A DNA stretch of 64,000 bases from Sva-07 sp963741755 (GCA_963741755.1 CAVUJG010000011.1:90199-154198); one strand, 5' to 3'; shown: positions 1 through 11,054, counted from the stretch's first letter. The notes: generated by a model from the sequence alone, not told the origin. Numbers and translations are program-made.

Positions 1-924
1 GCGATGATGGCGCCGTTGCTCACCGCGCCCGACGTGACCGTCGTCGACGACGACTTCGTCGACGCCATGGGTCTGTCGTCGACGGATCGCGCCAACCTCG
101 AACGTGTGGGGGCGATGTCGCTGTTCTCCTGGGGAGAGGTGATCGACGGCCCCTCGCAGATCGGCCCTGCCCGTGTGTCGACGATTGCGCTGCTCAGCGC
201 CGACCGCACCGTCGACATCGAGGTCGTCGAACTGCAGGGCGGGATGCGGAGTCGAAACGGCGCGACGTCGGTGATCATGACCGAGCAGGGCGCTCGAGCA
301 GCAGGCCTCGATGTCATCCCGGTCGGCATCCGCTTCGAGAGCCAGAACGATCTCAGCGAGAGTCAGCGGCGGGACCTCGACGGGATCCGCTTCGACGGCG
401 CGCAGTACCCCGATGCCTGGATCCTGCCCGGCGAGGCCGCGTCGTTCGACTCGAACCAGTCGGGGCGGATCGGGTTCTGGATCACCTATCAGTGGGTGTG
501 GGGTCAGACCTCGTCGACGCTGGTCCAAGCGGGCATCGTCGGCGCCACGCTCCTGCTCGTGCTCGTGGTCGTCGCAATCGGCTTGTCGCTCGCCGCTGCG
601 GAGAGTCGCGACGAACGCAACACGCTGATCGCTGTCGGAGCGTCGCCGGCCACCCTGAGACGTCGATCCGCCACGACGGCCACACTGCTGGCCGCGACCG
701 GCGGCATCGTCGCCGTGCCGACGGGGTTGATCCCGCTCTGGGTCGTGCTGCGGACACAGGACGCCAGCCAGAACGGATCGGTCGACGACTTCTCGGTGCC
801 CTGGTTGTCGATCCTGGCACTCGTGGTCGTGATCCCGTTGATCGTCGGAGCGATCGCGCTGGTCGGTTCGGCCGTCGCCCAGCGCGTCCGCCCGCCGCAG
901 GTGATGCAGGCCTTCACCGACTGA
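1..924 (+). CDS. FtsX-like ABC transporter permease, C-terminal part
   Basis: The frame is open from the first base, so this is the 3' part of a longer gene; an in-frame ATG at 4 is not necessarily the start. The visible 306 residues hold an extracytoplasmic segment (about 1-175) and then three hydrophobic helices (about 176-203, 222-250 and 268-293). Between the first two lies a cytoplasmic stretch, ESRDERNTLIAVGASPATLR, typical of the loop where FtsX/MacB permeases read '...R..E...L.AlGas...lr'. In the family this membrane subunit works with a MacB/LolD-type ATPase in transport or mechanotransmission. The ATPase is not in the window. Family assignment is firm; substrate is unknown. Confidence 0.8.
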   Translation, partial: AMMAPLLTAPDVTVVDDDFVDAMGLSSTDRANLERVGAMSLFSWGEVIDGPSQIGPARVSTIALLSADRTVDIEVVELQGGMRSRNGATSVIMTEQGARAAGLDVIPVGIRFESQNDLSESQRRDLDGIRFDGAQYPDAWILPGEAASFDSNQSGRIGFWITYQWVWGQTSSTLVQAGIVGATLLLVLVVVAIGLSLAAAESRDERNTLIAVGASPATLRRRSATTATLLAATGGIVAVPTGLIPLWVVLRTQDASQNGSVDDFSVPWLSILALVVVIPLIVGAIALVGSAVAQRVRPPQVMQAFTD

Positions 925-1025
925 CGCCGGCGAACTCGTGAACGAGGTGCGGCCCGGTGAGCACCTTGAGCAGGAGATGGAACAGGGACGGCTGGCGCCG
1001 AGAACAGCCCCACTACCTTGCCGCC

Positions 1026-2265
1026 GTGCGTTCCACGCCTCTTGCCCTCGCCCTCGTTGCCAGCCTCCTCGGGATCGCCGCCTGCGGCAGTGACGACAAC
1101 GCTTCACGACCGACACCGACGCGTGTCGCCGACCACCGAGGTCGCTTCGGCCACGACGGAGGCCCCGGTCGAGACGGCGACGCCCACCACGGAGGCCGCC
1201 CCCGAGACGACCGAGGCGGCGCTCGCCGAGTTCGAGTCGCTGCCGGTCGGCCCGTATGACGTCGGCGTCACCACCATCACGATCAACGACGACACCGACC
1301 GGCCCCTGACACTCGAGGTGTGGTTCCCCGTCGACGACCCGGCCGACGCGCCGCTCAACCAGTACACGCTGATCCCGGGCGTCTACTACGAGTCGCCCAC
1401 CGCCGTTGCCGGTGCCGAACTCGTCGCTGCCGAGGGACCGTTCCCGTTGGTGGTGTACTCCCACGGCAGTGGCGGCCTGCGCTACATCGCCTCGTACTAC
1501 ACCGAGGCGATCGCCAGCTACGGCTACATCGTCGTTGCGCCCGATCACACCGGCAACACGGCCGTAGATCGCCTGCTCGGGACCGAAGCCGAGTTCGACG
1601 TGACCGCCTCGACGCGCCCGACCGACGTCGTGGCCACGGTCGACGCCATGCTCGACCCGACCAATCCCGTGACGGGCGGTCTGGTCGGTTCGATCGACCC
1701 CGACAGCATTGCCGTCACCGGTCACTCGTTCGGCGGGTTCACGTCGCTCGCTGTCGCCGGCGGGTACGAGAACGCCCTCGGTACGTTCGTGGCCGACGAC
1801 CGCGTCGACGCGATCATCCCGCTCGCACCGGCGACCGGCGACGGCACCCGCTTGATGTCCGACGCCGGTCTCGAGTCCATCGAGATCCCGATGCTCGTGA
1901 TGGTCGGCACCAACGACCAGACCACGCCGGTCGATCCGAACGTCACGCGGATTTGGGATCTCGCCGGTAGCGAGCCGCTCGTGCGGGTCGAACTCGTCGA
2001 CGCCCAGCACCAGAGTTTCACCGACGTGTGCGACTACCAGACGTTCCTGCCGACGCTCGGCGACGTCGTGCCGCAACCGGTGATCGACACGATCAACGGC
2101 CAGGGCGCCGAGGGCTGCTCTCCCGGCGACATGCCGATCGATCGAGCCAAGGAACTGACCAACACGTTCGCTATCAACTTCCTCGAGTCGGTGTTCCGCG
2201 GCGCCGAGCTGATCACCGACGCCAACACGGTCATGCCCGACGACGTCATCTACATGATCCGCTGA
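1026..2265 (+). CDS. Lipoprotein alpha/beta hydrolase (dienelactone hydrolase / PAF-acetylhydrolase-like), frameshifted
   Basis: A GTG at 1026 opens a lipoprotein signal (LALALVASLLGIAACGSDD, lipobox IAAC), but that frame ends near 1259. The mature protein continues one base over, so one extra base lies around 1100-1130, just before a Thr/Glu-rich linker (TTEAPVETATPTTEAAPE). The body (about 340 residues) carries an oxyanion HG motif (YSHGSGG), the nucleophile elbow GHSFGG, an acid in GTNDQT and a catalytic-type His in DAQHQSF, the full alpha/beta hydrolase set. It is probably an outer-surface esterase; the substrate is unknown. Whether the frameshift is a sequencing error or real cannot be decided, but the body is perfectly conserved, which favours error. 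Confidence 0.72.
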
Positions 2266-2279
2266 CCCCACCGAGCCGG

Positions 2280-2326
2280 TTCTCGTGAACAACTTCACCT
2301 CCCAGAGGTGGAGTTGTTCACGAGAA
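2280..2326. terminator. Long hairpin, probable terminator
   Basis: Two 22-nt arms (2280-2301 and 2305-2326) pair with a single G-T exception across a 3-nt loop, giving a very stable hairpin 14 bp after the hydrolase stop. No U-run follows, so it may act as a terminator of the strong-hairpin, U-poor actinobacterial type or as a dispersed palindrome. Confidence 0.55.
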
Positions 2327-2368
2327 CGGGGCTTCGTGCGTGACGGGAGGCGGTCGTAGGCTCGGAGC

Positions 2369-4024
<1,656 letters not shown>

Positions 4025-4025
<1 letters not shown>

Positions 4026-5135
4026 TGATGGACACGCCCGACTCGTCGTCCCTGACCGCCGACGAGCGGGCCGCTGCTCGTGCGTTCGTCGCTCGATGCG
4101 AGGTGACGACTCTCGACGTTCCACCGCATCGCGGTGGGCATGTTGTCCGGCGCCGGCCTGCTCGTCGTGTTGCCGGTCGTGGCACGCGACTCCATCACCG
4201 GCATCCTCCGATCGTTGTTCTCGGGCGACATCGGAGTCGTCGAGATCGCACTGATCATCGCCATCGGTGCAATGCTCGCCGTGCCGGCGGTCGCTCTCTG
4301 GCTGCTCTTCGCCGATCTGACCCGCTTCTACTTCCACGCCAACCACATCGGCAGCGACGGCGACGAGACGTTCACCCCACGATTCACCCTCACATCGCTG
4401 CAGCTGCCCTCCGACGAACTCGGCCCGGCTGCGACAGCGGAACTCGTGCGAACTCGGGAGGATCCGCGAATTGTCGAACTTCTCGTGCCCGCGAACGACG
4501 AATCACGTGAGCGCGTCGATCGTCAGCTCGATGTGTACGGCGGCCTCGGATCCGGACATGACGATGCCGCCCGCGCGGCCGGCTTGTTCGAACTTGCCGC
4601 TGCACGGAGTCGGCCATTGCTCGAGGAGGTGGCCAAGGTGGAACACGGCATGGCTCGCCACGTGCTCCGCCTGCGCGGTCTCGTGCTCCGCTACGTCAAA
4701 GCATTGCTCGCGCTGTTGACCACCGCCGTCGCGGTGTATGTCGGCGACGCTGTCGTGAACGGATTCGACCCGGCCGACGGGACGAATGTCACGCAGGACG
4801 CGTGGCTGGCCGCGGTAGTGCTCGTCTGGGCGCCGCTCGTCGTGCTCGCCGTGACGTCACCCGTCCGTTGGATCGAGAAGGCGATGCGCGACGAAGGTGC
4901 ACCGTCCACCGCGGTGGCCGACGATCCCGAGCTGACGTTCGTCGAGCGGGTCTCGCTGCGCATCGCCGCCGCTGCCTGGGTGGCCGCTGGCGTTGCGATG
5001 GTCATTTCGATCGGCGACAGCGCGACATCGAGTGACGCCCAGCGCATCGAAATCGCCGTGCTCGCCGTCTCGGTGATCGCCGTGGCGATCGCGGCCGTCA
5101 CGGGCCGCTTCCGCAGCCTCGTCGAGATCTCGTAG
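4025..5135 (+). CDS. Multi-pass membrane protein of unknown function, frameshifted
   Basis: ATG codons at 4025 and 4028 overlap the fumarase stop. The first about 30 residues (MDTPDSSSLTADERAAARAF) are soluble, then one extra base between about 4103 and 4118 shifts the frame and the protein continues as STFHRIAVGMLSGAGLL. Five to six hydrophobic helices are visible: two at the N-terminus (about 40-60 and 75-100 of the repaired protein), a 100-residue soluble middle with many Asp/Glu/Arg, then about four near the C-terminus (AVAVYVGDAVV, LAAVVLVWAPLVVLAV, AAWVAAGVAMVISIG, IEIAVLAVSVIAVAIAAV). I do not recognise a family. Coupling to fumarase need not mean a shared function. Confidence 0.62.
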
Positions 5136-5142
5136 CGGGCGA

Positions 5143-5949
5143 CTACAGCTCGCCGGCGAGTTGACCGAGGCGGCGTTCGCCCTCGGGGGTCTGACCGCCG
5201 GCGTCGAGGAACCGCTGCATCCGGTCGTGGGTCTCGTCGTGGGCGAGCGTCGCGTTGAAACCGATGGTCTCGGCGAGCAGGTCCTCGACGACGCCGGTCT
5301 CCGAACGCACGACGATCTCCTTTGCGGCGGCGACGGCGTGCCGTGGGAACGATGCGATTCGGCCGGCGAGTCGGTCGACGAACACATCGATCTCGTCGGC
5401 CGGCACCACCCGGTTGACCCATCCCCAACGCTCGGCGGTGTGGGCATCGATGTCGTCACAGCCGAGGACCACTTCGAGCGCACGGCTCCGTCCCACCAGA
5501 CGCGGCAAACGAACCGTGCCGCCCGCACCGGGGATGATGCCCAGCGCGACTTCGGGTTGACTGAAGATCGCATCGGGCGTGGCGAAGCGCATGTCGCACG
5601 CCAGCGCGAGTTCACTCCCACCGCCGCCGACCCGGCCGGCGATCACGGCGATCGTCGGCTTGGGCATTGTCCGCAGGGTCTCGCACATCACGTCGTATGG
5701 GCCGATCGCCGTCGGCTCGGGCTGCTCGCGAGGGAACTGCTGGATCGCTTCGACGTCAAAATGTGCGAGGAACCACTCCGGGTTTGCCGAGCGGATCACG
5801 ACCGCCCGAACCGACTCGTCGTTCGCAAGTGTCTCGATCGCTGCGCCGAGTTCGAAGAACACGTCCATCGTCACGAGGTTGATCGGCGGATGGTCGACGG
5901 TGAGCGTTGCCACTCCCCGATCGTCGCTCTCGACGCGTACCGAGGTCAT
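5143..5949 (-). CDS. Enoyl-CoA hydratase/isomerase family protein
   Basis: A 268-residue crotonase-fold protein. The oxyanion-hole regions are clear: the first around HFDVEAIQQF and the second in GRVGGGGSELALACDMRF, followed by SQPEVALGIIPGAGGTVRLP. Family members hydrate trans-2-enoyl-CoA in fatty acid beta-oxidation or act on related CoA esters. Here the usual second catalytic Glu region reads PGAGGTVRLPRLVG, so the exact reaction cannot be fixed from sequence alone. It overlaps the upstream LLM oxidoreductase by ATGA (5946-5949), so the two are translated as a coupled pair, suggesting a joint catabolic step on a lipid or isoprenoid acyl-CoA. Confidence 0.85.
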   Translation of the reverse strand: MTSVRVESDDRGVATLTVDHPPINLVTMDVFFELGAAIETLANDESVRAVVIRSANPEWFLAHFDVEAIQQFPREQPEPTAIGPYDVMCETLRTMPKPTIAVIAGRVGGGGSELALACDMRFATPDAIFSQPEVALGIIPGAGGTVRLPRLVGRSRALEVVLGCDDIDAHTAERWGWVNRVVPADEIDVFVDRLAGRIASFPRHAVAAAKEIVVRSETGVVEDLLAETIGFNATLAHDETHDRMQRFLDAGGQTPEGERRLGQLAGEL

Positions 5950-6854
5950 TGCATTGCGGCCTTCACCGCAGCTCGCGTCGCGGCCGCCTCATCGGGATTA
6001 CCGGGGAACTCGACGGCAGCGAAGTCGGTGACTCCGATGTCGGCGAGCGCACCGATGCGATCAACGACTTCGTCATGCGAGCCGGTGATGGCGATGTCCT
6101 CAGCGCCGCCCGCACCCTCGCGGTCGAGCATCGCCCGATAGCTCGGCAGCGACCCGTAGATCTCGAACACCTTCGCAGCGCGACCCTTCGCTGCCTCGGT
6201 GTCGGTCGTCACGCACACCGGGAGCGCGGCGATCACCCGTGGGGCGGGCCGACCGGCGGCTTCGGCTGCGGCATTGATCGTCGGCACGGTGTAGTCGGCG
6301 AGCGTGTTCGGGCCGGTGCACCACGTGAGGGTGCCGTCGGCCAGCTCGGCGGTGGCCTTGAGCATCTGCGGGCCGAGCGCGGCGACGACGATCCCGAACG
6401 GCGGCGCACCCTTCGCGTTGAGCGCGAGGTGCGTCGAGTAGTCCTCACCCTGATAGCTGACCGGTTCGTTGCGCGACAGCGGTCCGAGGATGCTCAGGTA
6501 GTCGCGGATGTGCCGCACCGGCTTGTCGTAGCTCATGCCGAGCATGTTCTCGATCACGACCTTGTGACTGAGCCCGATCCCGAGCGTGAGCCGACCCTCA
6601 CAGGCCGCACTGACGGTGAGGCATTGCTGTGCGATCGCACTCGGGTGGCGGGGATACGTCGGCACGACCGATGTGCCGAGTTCAATACGGGGCACCTCGC
6701 GCCCGACGATCGCGAGCGCCGTGAGCGCGTCGTGGCCGAAGATGTTGGGCGCCCAATACGACGCGAACCCGTCCACCTCGGCCTGTCGGGCTTCGGCGAC
6801 CACGTCGTCGATCGTGCCCTCGTTGATGGATCCACCGAACATTCCAATGCGCAT
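5946..6854 (-). CDS. LLM-class F420-dependent oxidoreductase
   Basis: A 302-residue luciferase-like monooxygenase (TIM barrel) of the coenzyme F420 branch. It begins MRIGMFGGSINEGTIDD and has the hallmark run GLSHKVVIENMLG plus a strand-ending ...SVRAACEGRLTLGIG... region that builds the flavin/F420 site. Members are F420- or FMN-dependent dehydrogenases or monooxygenases; the substrate is not evident. First gene of a two-gene unit with the enoyl-CoA hydratase (4-base ATGA overlap). It diverges from the acyl-CoA synthetase at 7076, with a pair of 38-bp palindromes lying between the two starts. Confidence 0.85.
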   Translation of the reverse strand: MRIGMFGGSINEGTIDDVVAEARQAEVDGFASYWAPNIFGHDALTALAIVGREVPRIELGTSVVPTYPRHPSAIAQQCLTVSAACEGRLTLGIGLSHKVVIENMLGMSYDKPVRHIRDYLSILGPLSRNEPVSYQGEDYSTHLALNAKGAPPFGIVVAALGPQMLKATAELADGTLTWCTGPNTLADYTVPTINAAAEAAGRPAPRVIAALPVCVTTDTEAAKGRAAKVFEIYGSLPSYRAMLDREGAGGAEDIAITGSHDEVVDRIGALADIGVTDFAAVEFPGNPDEAAATRAAVKAAMQ

Positions 6855-6925
6855 CCGACGACCGTACCGATCCCGCCGACACGCCCACTCGCAGCCGAGC
6901 CCGATCGACTACGGACTTTCCCACC

Positions 6926-6963
6926 GATGAGCGAAGCGACCGTATACGGCGGTTTGGCTCATC
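6926..6963. repeat. 38-bp dispersed palindrome, copy 1
   Basis: An imperfect palindrome with outer arms GATGAGC/GCTCATC and a core CCGTATACGG that is perfectly self-complementary. It is one of four copies in the window and sits 23 bp before copy 2, in the divergent intergenic region between the LLM oxidoreductase and the acyl-CoA synthetase. Confidence 0.85.
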
Positions 6964-6986
6964 ACAGGCCCGGCCCACGTCCCACC

Positions 6987-7024
6987 GATGAGCGAAGCGA
7001 CCGTATACGGCGGTTTGGCTCATC
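6987..7024. repeat. 38-bp dispersed palindrome, copy 2
   Basis: Identical to copy 1 over the whole 38 bp. The starts of copies 1 and 2 are 61 bp apart, the same period as copies 3 and 4 (25753 and 25814), although the 23-bp spacers differ in sequence. Confidence 0.85.
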
Positions 7025-7075
7025 AGGCGACCCGGGCTCGTCGGGGGTGGCCGGCGGGTGGTACGAACGCGGGCC

Positions 7076-8688
7076 ATGGGGAACTGGAACTTTGCCGACA
7101 TCTGGGAAGTGGCGGCCGACGAGCTGCCCGACGCGCCGTGCCTGATTCACGGCGACGACCACCGAACGTGGGCCGAGGTCGACCGCCGCGCCGACGGTGT
7201 GGCCCAGCTGCTGCTCGACGCCGGCCTCGAACGTCAGCAGGCCGTCGCGCAGTACTTGTACAACTGCAACGAGTACATGGAGTCGATGTACGCCGCGTTC
7301 AAGGGTTCGTTCGTCCCGGTCAACACCAACTACCGCTACACAGCCGACGAACTGCTGTACCTCTGGGACAACGCCGACGCCGGAGCAGTCGTGTTCCACG
7401 GCTCGTTCGCCGAGACGATCGAGGTGATCCGCGATCGGCTCCCGAAGGTCAAGCTCTGGCTGTGGGTCGACGACGCGAGCGGCGACTGCCCCGACTGGGC
7501 GACCCCCTACGAGGAGGCCGCCACGAGTGGCGCCGGTCGGGTCGCCCCAGCCTGGGGGCGCAGCGGCGACGACCTCAACTTCCTGTACACCGGCGGAACC
7601 ACGGGCATGCCGAAGGGTGTGATGTGGCGCCAGGACGATCTGGCCGTGGTGCTGACCGCCACTGCGGCGTCACCGCTGACCGACGACGGCACCCTCGACG
7701 ATGTGCGCGCCAGCCTCACCCAGCCCGGCGCTCGGTTCCTGCCGGCGTGCCCGCAGATGCACGGCACCGGCAACTTCCCGGGGCTGGGCGACGCTGTGCG
7801 GTGGCGGCAGCATCGTCACGCTGACGGGCCGCAACTTCGACGCGGCGGAACTCCTCGACGCGATCGAGCGAGAGGGGGTCACGTCGCTCGCGATCGTCGG
7901 CGACGCGTTCGCGAAGCCGATCCTGCGGGCCCTCGACGCCGAACCCGGCCGATGGGACCTCTCCTCGCTCGTCGGCATCGTGTCGTCCGGGGTGATGTGG
8001 AGCCAGGAGACCAAGACCCGTCTCCTCGATCATCATCCCGGCATGGTGCTGATGGACGCGTTCTCGTCGTCGGAGGCGCTTGGGCATGGGCTCGTCGGTC
8101 TCGGCCGCCGGCGCCGCCGCCGAGACGGCCAAGTTCGAGCTGAGCCCCAACACGATCGTGATCGACGATCTCAACCGTCCGCTCGCCCCCGGATCCGGCG
8201 AGATCGGACGACTCGCCGTCGGCGGACGCCAACCGGTCGGCTACTACAAGGACCCCGAGAAGAGCGCCCGCACGTTCTTCGAGGTCGAGGGGTTGCGCTA
8301 CTCGTGCCCCGGCGACTTCGCGACGATCGACGCCGACGGCCGCATCACACTGCTCGGCCGCGGGTCGCAGTGCATCAACACCGGCGGCGAGAAGGTGTTT
8401 CCCGAGGAGGTCGAGGAGGCGATGAAGACCCATCCCGACGTGCTCGATGCGGTGGCGGTCGGCATCCCCGACGAGAAGTTCGGCGAGGCGGTCACCGGCA
8501 TGGTCGAGGCCCGTCCGGGCCATACGGTCGACGCCGCATCGGTGATCGCCCACGTGAAGACGAAGCTCGCGGCCTTCAAGGCTCCCAAGCACATCGTGGT
8601 CGTCGACACGATCGGCCGCGCCGCCAACGGCAAGGTCGACTACAAGCGCCTGCGGGGTGAGGCCACCGAGTCGCTCGGAGTGAGCTGA
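7076..8688 (+). CDS. Acyl-CoA synthetase (AMP-binding, fatty-acid--CoA ligase family), two frameshifts
   Basis: ANL-superfamily ligase that activates a carboxylate as acyl-AMP and transfers it to CoA; about 537 residues, normal length. The start is ATG 7076 (MGNWNFADIWEVAADE). The P-loop-like A3 motif is YTGGTTGMPKGVMW, the A5 region SSSEALGMGSS, and the C-terminal hinge and subdomain include GRGSQCINTGGEKVFPEEVE and a final lysine motif ANGKVDYKRL. The frame changes near 7790-7800 (before CGGGSIVTLTGRNFD) and again at about 8079-8084 (extra base in CTTGGGC); each is one extra base. All catalytic motifs are present once the frames are joined, so assembly error is likely. Possible partner of the divergent hydratase/LLM pair. 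Confidence 0.85.
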
Positions 8689-8701
8689 CTACGATCCGAA
8701 C

Positions 8702-9472
8702 GTGAGTACTCCGATCGATTCGATCGACGACGCGATCGCAGCAATGGACGTCGAGGTCGATCGGTGTCTCGAGTGTGGTGATGCCAGCGGCTACTTCACG
8801 GTGGTCTACCGGGCGGTCACGGAGCGAGTTCGCGACGGCATCGCAGCCGGGGATTTCGCCGACTGTGAGCAGATGGAGCACTTCGACATCCTGTTCGCAC
8901 AGCGCTATCTCGACGCCCGCGACGCGTGGAACGCGCACTCTGACGCGGTGCCCGAATCGTGGCGGCTCGCCTTCGAGACCGCCCAGAGCGGGCGCTGCCT
9001 CGTTGCGCAGCACCTGCTGTTGGGCATCAACGCGCACATCAACCTCGATCTCGGCGTCGCCGCGGCCGCCGCCGCACCGCCGGGCGAGGTCGAGGCGCTA
9101 CGCGACGACTTCGAAACGATCAACGACGTGCTCGCCGAGCTCGTAGATCGAATGCAGGCATCGCTGGCATCGGTCTCGCCGTGGACGCGCTGGGTCGACG
9201 TCGCGGGTCTCCGATTCGACGAGGCGGTCGTCACCTTCAGCCTTCGCCGTGCTCGCGCCGAAGCGTGGGACTTCGCGACCGCGCTCAGCTCGGCGTCGAC
9301 GGACGAGCGTCGCCGACTCGAAGTGCAGCGTGACGCCGACGTGGCAGCGCTCGGCGCTCGGATCGCACGTCCCGGACGGCCGATGAAATGGCTCGTCGGC
9401 GCTGCCCAACGGGGCGAACGCCACGATCTGCGCAGCGTCATCGCCGGACTCGGGGTACGGTCGCAGCAATGA
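8702..9472 (+). CDS. DUF5995 family protein
   Basis: A 256-residue soluble protein starting at GTG 8702, 13 bp after the ligase stop. It matches the DUF5995 pattern by its GINAHINLDLGVAAA motif, with a conserved acidic/aromatic helix (EQMEHFDILFAQRYLDA) before it and an Arg-rich C-terminal helix region. Family function is unknown; many members resemble helical metal- or lipid-binding proteins, which I could not confirm here. Its TGA overlaps the ATG of the SelW-like gene (ATGA, 9469-9472), so the two are translationally coupled. Confidence 0.75.
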   Translation: MSTPIDSIDDAIAAMDVEVDRCLECGDASGYFTVVYRAVTERVRDGIAAGDFADCEQMEHFDILFAQRYLDARDAWNAHSDAVPESWRLAFETAQSGRCLVAQHLLLGINAHINLDLGVAAAAAAPPGEVEALRDDFETINDVLAELVDRMQASLASVSPWTRWVDVAGLRFDEAVVTFSLRRARAEAWDFATALSSASTDERRRLEVQRDADVAALGARIARPGRPMKWLVGAAQRGERHDLRSVIAGLGVRSQQ

Positions 9473-9738
9473 GCGACCACGTGATCCACATCACCTACTG
9501 CGTCCCTTGAGATTATTCTGACCGCGCCGTGAGCGCGGCGAACGATCTGCTGTCGACCTACCAGCACGTGATCGAGTCGCTGACACTGGTGACGGGTTCG
9601 AAGGGCGTGTTCGACGTCGAGGTCGACGGCGACGTGCTGTACTCCAAGCACACCACCGGCCGCCACGCCGAGCCCGGCGAAGTGCTCGCATTGTTCCGCG
9701 AGCTCTACGCGCAGGGAGTCACGCCCTACGACCAGTAG
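9469..9738 (+). CDS. SelW/Rdx-family protein with in-frame TGA: candidate selenoprotein (CxxU)
   Basis: Reading from ATG 9469 (overlapping the previous stop) gives MSDHVIHITYCVP, then TGA at 9508-9510, then DYSDRAVSAANDLL in the same frame to a TAG at 9738; 89 residues if TGA is decoded. The Rdx (SelT/SelW/SelH) family has a Tyr-Cys-x-x-Cys/Sec redox motif exactly here, so TGA replaces the second Cys as Sec14 in CVPU. The downstream family signature is intact: LTLVTGSKGVFDVEVDG and LYSKHTTGRHAEPGE. A GC hairpin of bacterial SECIS type begins 11 nt after the TGA. A GTG at 9529 could start only a truncated product lacking the active site. Family members are thioredoxin-fold redox proteins. The alternative is a TGC-to-TGA nonsense change. 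Decoding requires selABCD elsewhere in the genome. Confidence 0.75.
9522..9538 (+). promoter_or_regulatory. Candidate bacterial SECIS hairpin
   Basis: CCGCGC (9522-9527) pairs perfectly with GCGCGG (9533-9538) around the 5-nt loop CGTGA. The apical loop starts 17 nt after the TGA and has G at its second position followed by U, which fits the published bacterial SECIS rules (16-37 nt spacing, G within the first two loop bases). It lies inside the coding frame, as bacterial SECIS elements do. Confidence 0.5.
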
Positions 9739-9741
9739 AGG

Positions 9742-10165
9742 TCACCGCGGTACGGCACGGAGGAACTCGACTCCGGCGACTCGATTGTGGACGCATGCGT
9801 TCTCGATATCGTCCGCGAGGGCCATGAACTTGTACTTCTGACCTCGCGCCGAGAACCTGATCTCGTTGCCCTTCTTGAGCCCGAACGAGCTGATGAAGCC
9901 TTCACCTCCTTGAAGATGTTCTCGACGTCGATCTCATCGGGCAGCGGCACGATCGGCTCGGCATGGGTGGCCCGCCACGCTTGTCGACCGGGATCACGAT
10001 CAAGTGCTGGTCGGTGACGCCGACGACGTGGAACTTCACCGAGAACGCGCTCTGCTGCTGCGCGTTGATGGCGCCGACGAGAGTGTCGCCGTCGGGCATT
10101 GCGTCCTCGACGAGTTCCTGCATTTTGCGATGCGACTCTTCCTGGCTGTTGGCCCAGACGCCCAT
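9742..10165 (-). CDS. Small soluble protein, PH-like fold suspected, two frameshifts
   Basis: ATG 10165 has a good ribosome site (GGAGAGGAAG). The product starts MGVWANSQEESHRKMQELVE, runs to HLIVIPVDKR, then continues one frame over as WRATHAEPIVPLPDEIDVEN and again as EGFISSFGLKKGNEIRFSAR to a TGA at 9742. Both changes are explained by one missing base each (near 9970 and 9900). The repaired 140-residue protein alternates short beta strands with a final helix, reminiscent of the bacterial PH-like domain that begins '...T.qhLiv.p...', but I cannot prove the family. It ends 3 bp from the convergent SelW-like gene and is last in a four-gene minus-strand unit. Confidence 0.5.
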
Positions 10166-10186
10166 GTTGTGTCTTCCTCTCCGTGT

Positions 10187-11054
10187 TCAGTGATAGGTCG
10201 TTGCATTCGTGCGGATCCAGTGCCGGATGGCGGCGCGCGCTGCCGGGATCGGATCCGGCGTTCGGTCCCGTTCGCACCCGTGCCTCGTAGGCGAGCACGA
10301 ATCGGCGGCGGGTGCCGTCGGTGGTGATGATGTCGACGAGGTCGTCGCTGCTCGACAGCGACCGCGCGTGCTGCCGTCCGCAGCAAGGCTTGCGACCGAT
10401 CCCTCGGCGAGCGCCGACCCCGCGATCGCGATCACGTCATCACCGATCTCACCCTCGGTGTCCATCGGCGCCATTACCAACTGCCGGTCGGTGGCGACCA
10501 CGGCGAGCGGTCGATTCCACGTCGAGCGGCGCTCGATCGCCATCGACCGTGCGACCACTCGCTCACCCGAAGCGCTTCGCCGCGCGAGTTCGTCGAGGGC
10601 GTCGTCGTAGACCGACTGGCCGTCGGCCACAGACCGACCCGAACGCGGTAGGCGATCTCGCTCAGATCACGTGACGTGAAATGACCCATCGAGACACAGA
10701 CGATCGTGCCGATGAACCAGCCGAGCCAGGCGATGAAGAAGCCGGCGGTGCAGGCTCCCAGCACGACGATGAACGCGCCGAGCGGGTCGACCGTCTCGTC
10801 GAGCACAACACGCACGAGCGTCACGCTTGTCAGCATCGCCCAGACCCCGAGGAGCGCAACGGCGATCAGTGCGAACTCCCGCCCGAACACTCCCATCACG
10901 ACGGCGATCGCCACGAGAACGGTCAGTGCGGCCGCAAGCGACAGCGGGCCCGCCCGCCCCGCCGAGTCACCGACGCTCGCCAGCGCAGTGGCCAGGGCGA
11001 CCGCAGCGGCAGCGGCGACGACGCCTGCGCCGAAGGCCCGCGCATGGTCTTCAC
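10187..11054 (-). CDS. Membrane protein with C-terminal soluble (PH-like?) domain, several frameshifts
   Basis: Probable start is GTG 11054, overlapping the previous TGA (GTGA). Reading shifts soon after into AVALATALASVGDSAG and four hydrophobic helices (LSLAAALTVLVAIAVVMGVF, LIAVALLGVWAMLTSV, GAFIVVLGACTAGFFIAW and one before them). After GHFTSRDLSEIAYRVRVG the frame changes near 10630 to VADGQSVYDDALDELARRSA and WNRPLAVVATDRQLVMAPMD, which resembles the start of the downstream protein's strand pattern. Two compensating shifts follow around 10380 and 10240, enclosing DLVDIITTDGTRRRFVLAYE. It may be one fused protein or two adjacent genes; the density of indels prevents a decision. Confidence 0.42.

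Noticed and set aside
6926..7024. The 38-bp palindromes as ordinary terminators
   Set aside because: This pair lies between two divergent starts, where no transcript ends, and no U-run follows.
9508..9510. TGA in the SelW-like gene as a plain nonsense mutation
   Set aside because: The stop hits the one codon where Sec is expected, the rest of the frame is fully conserved, and a SECIS-like hairpin follows. Sequence errors in this window are indels, not substitutions. It remains the main alternative.
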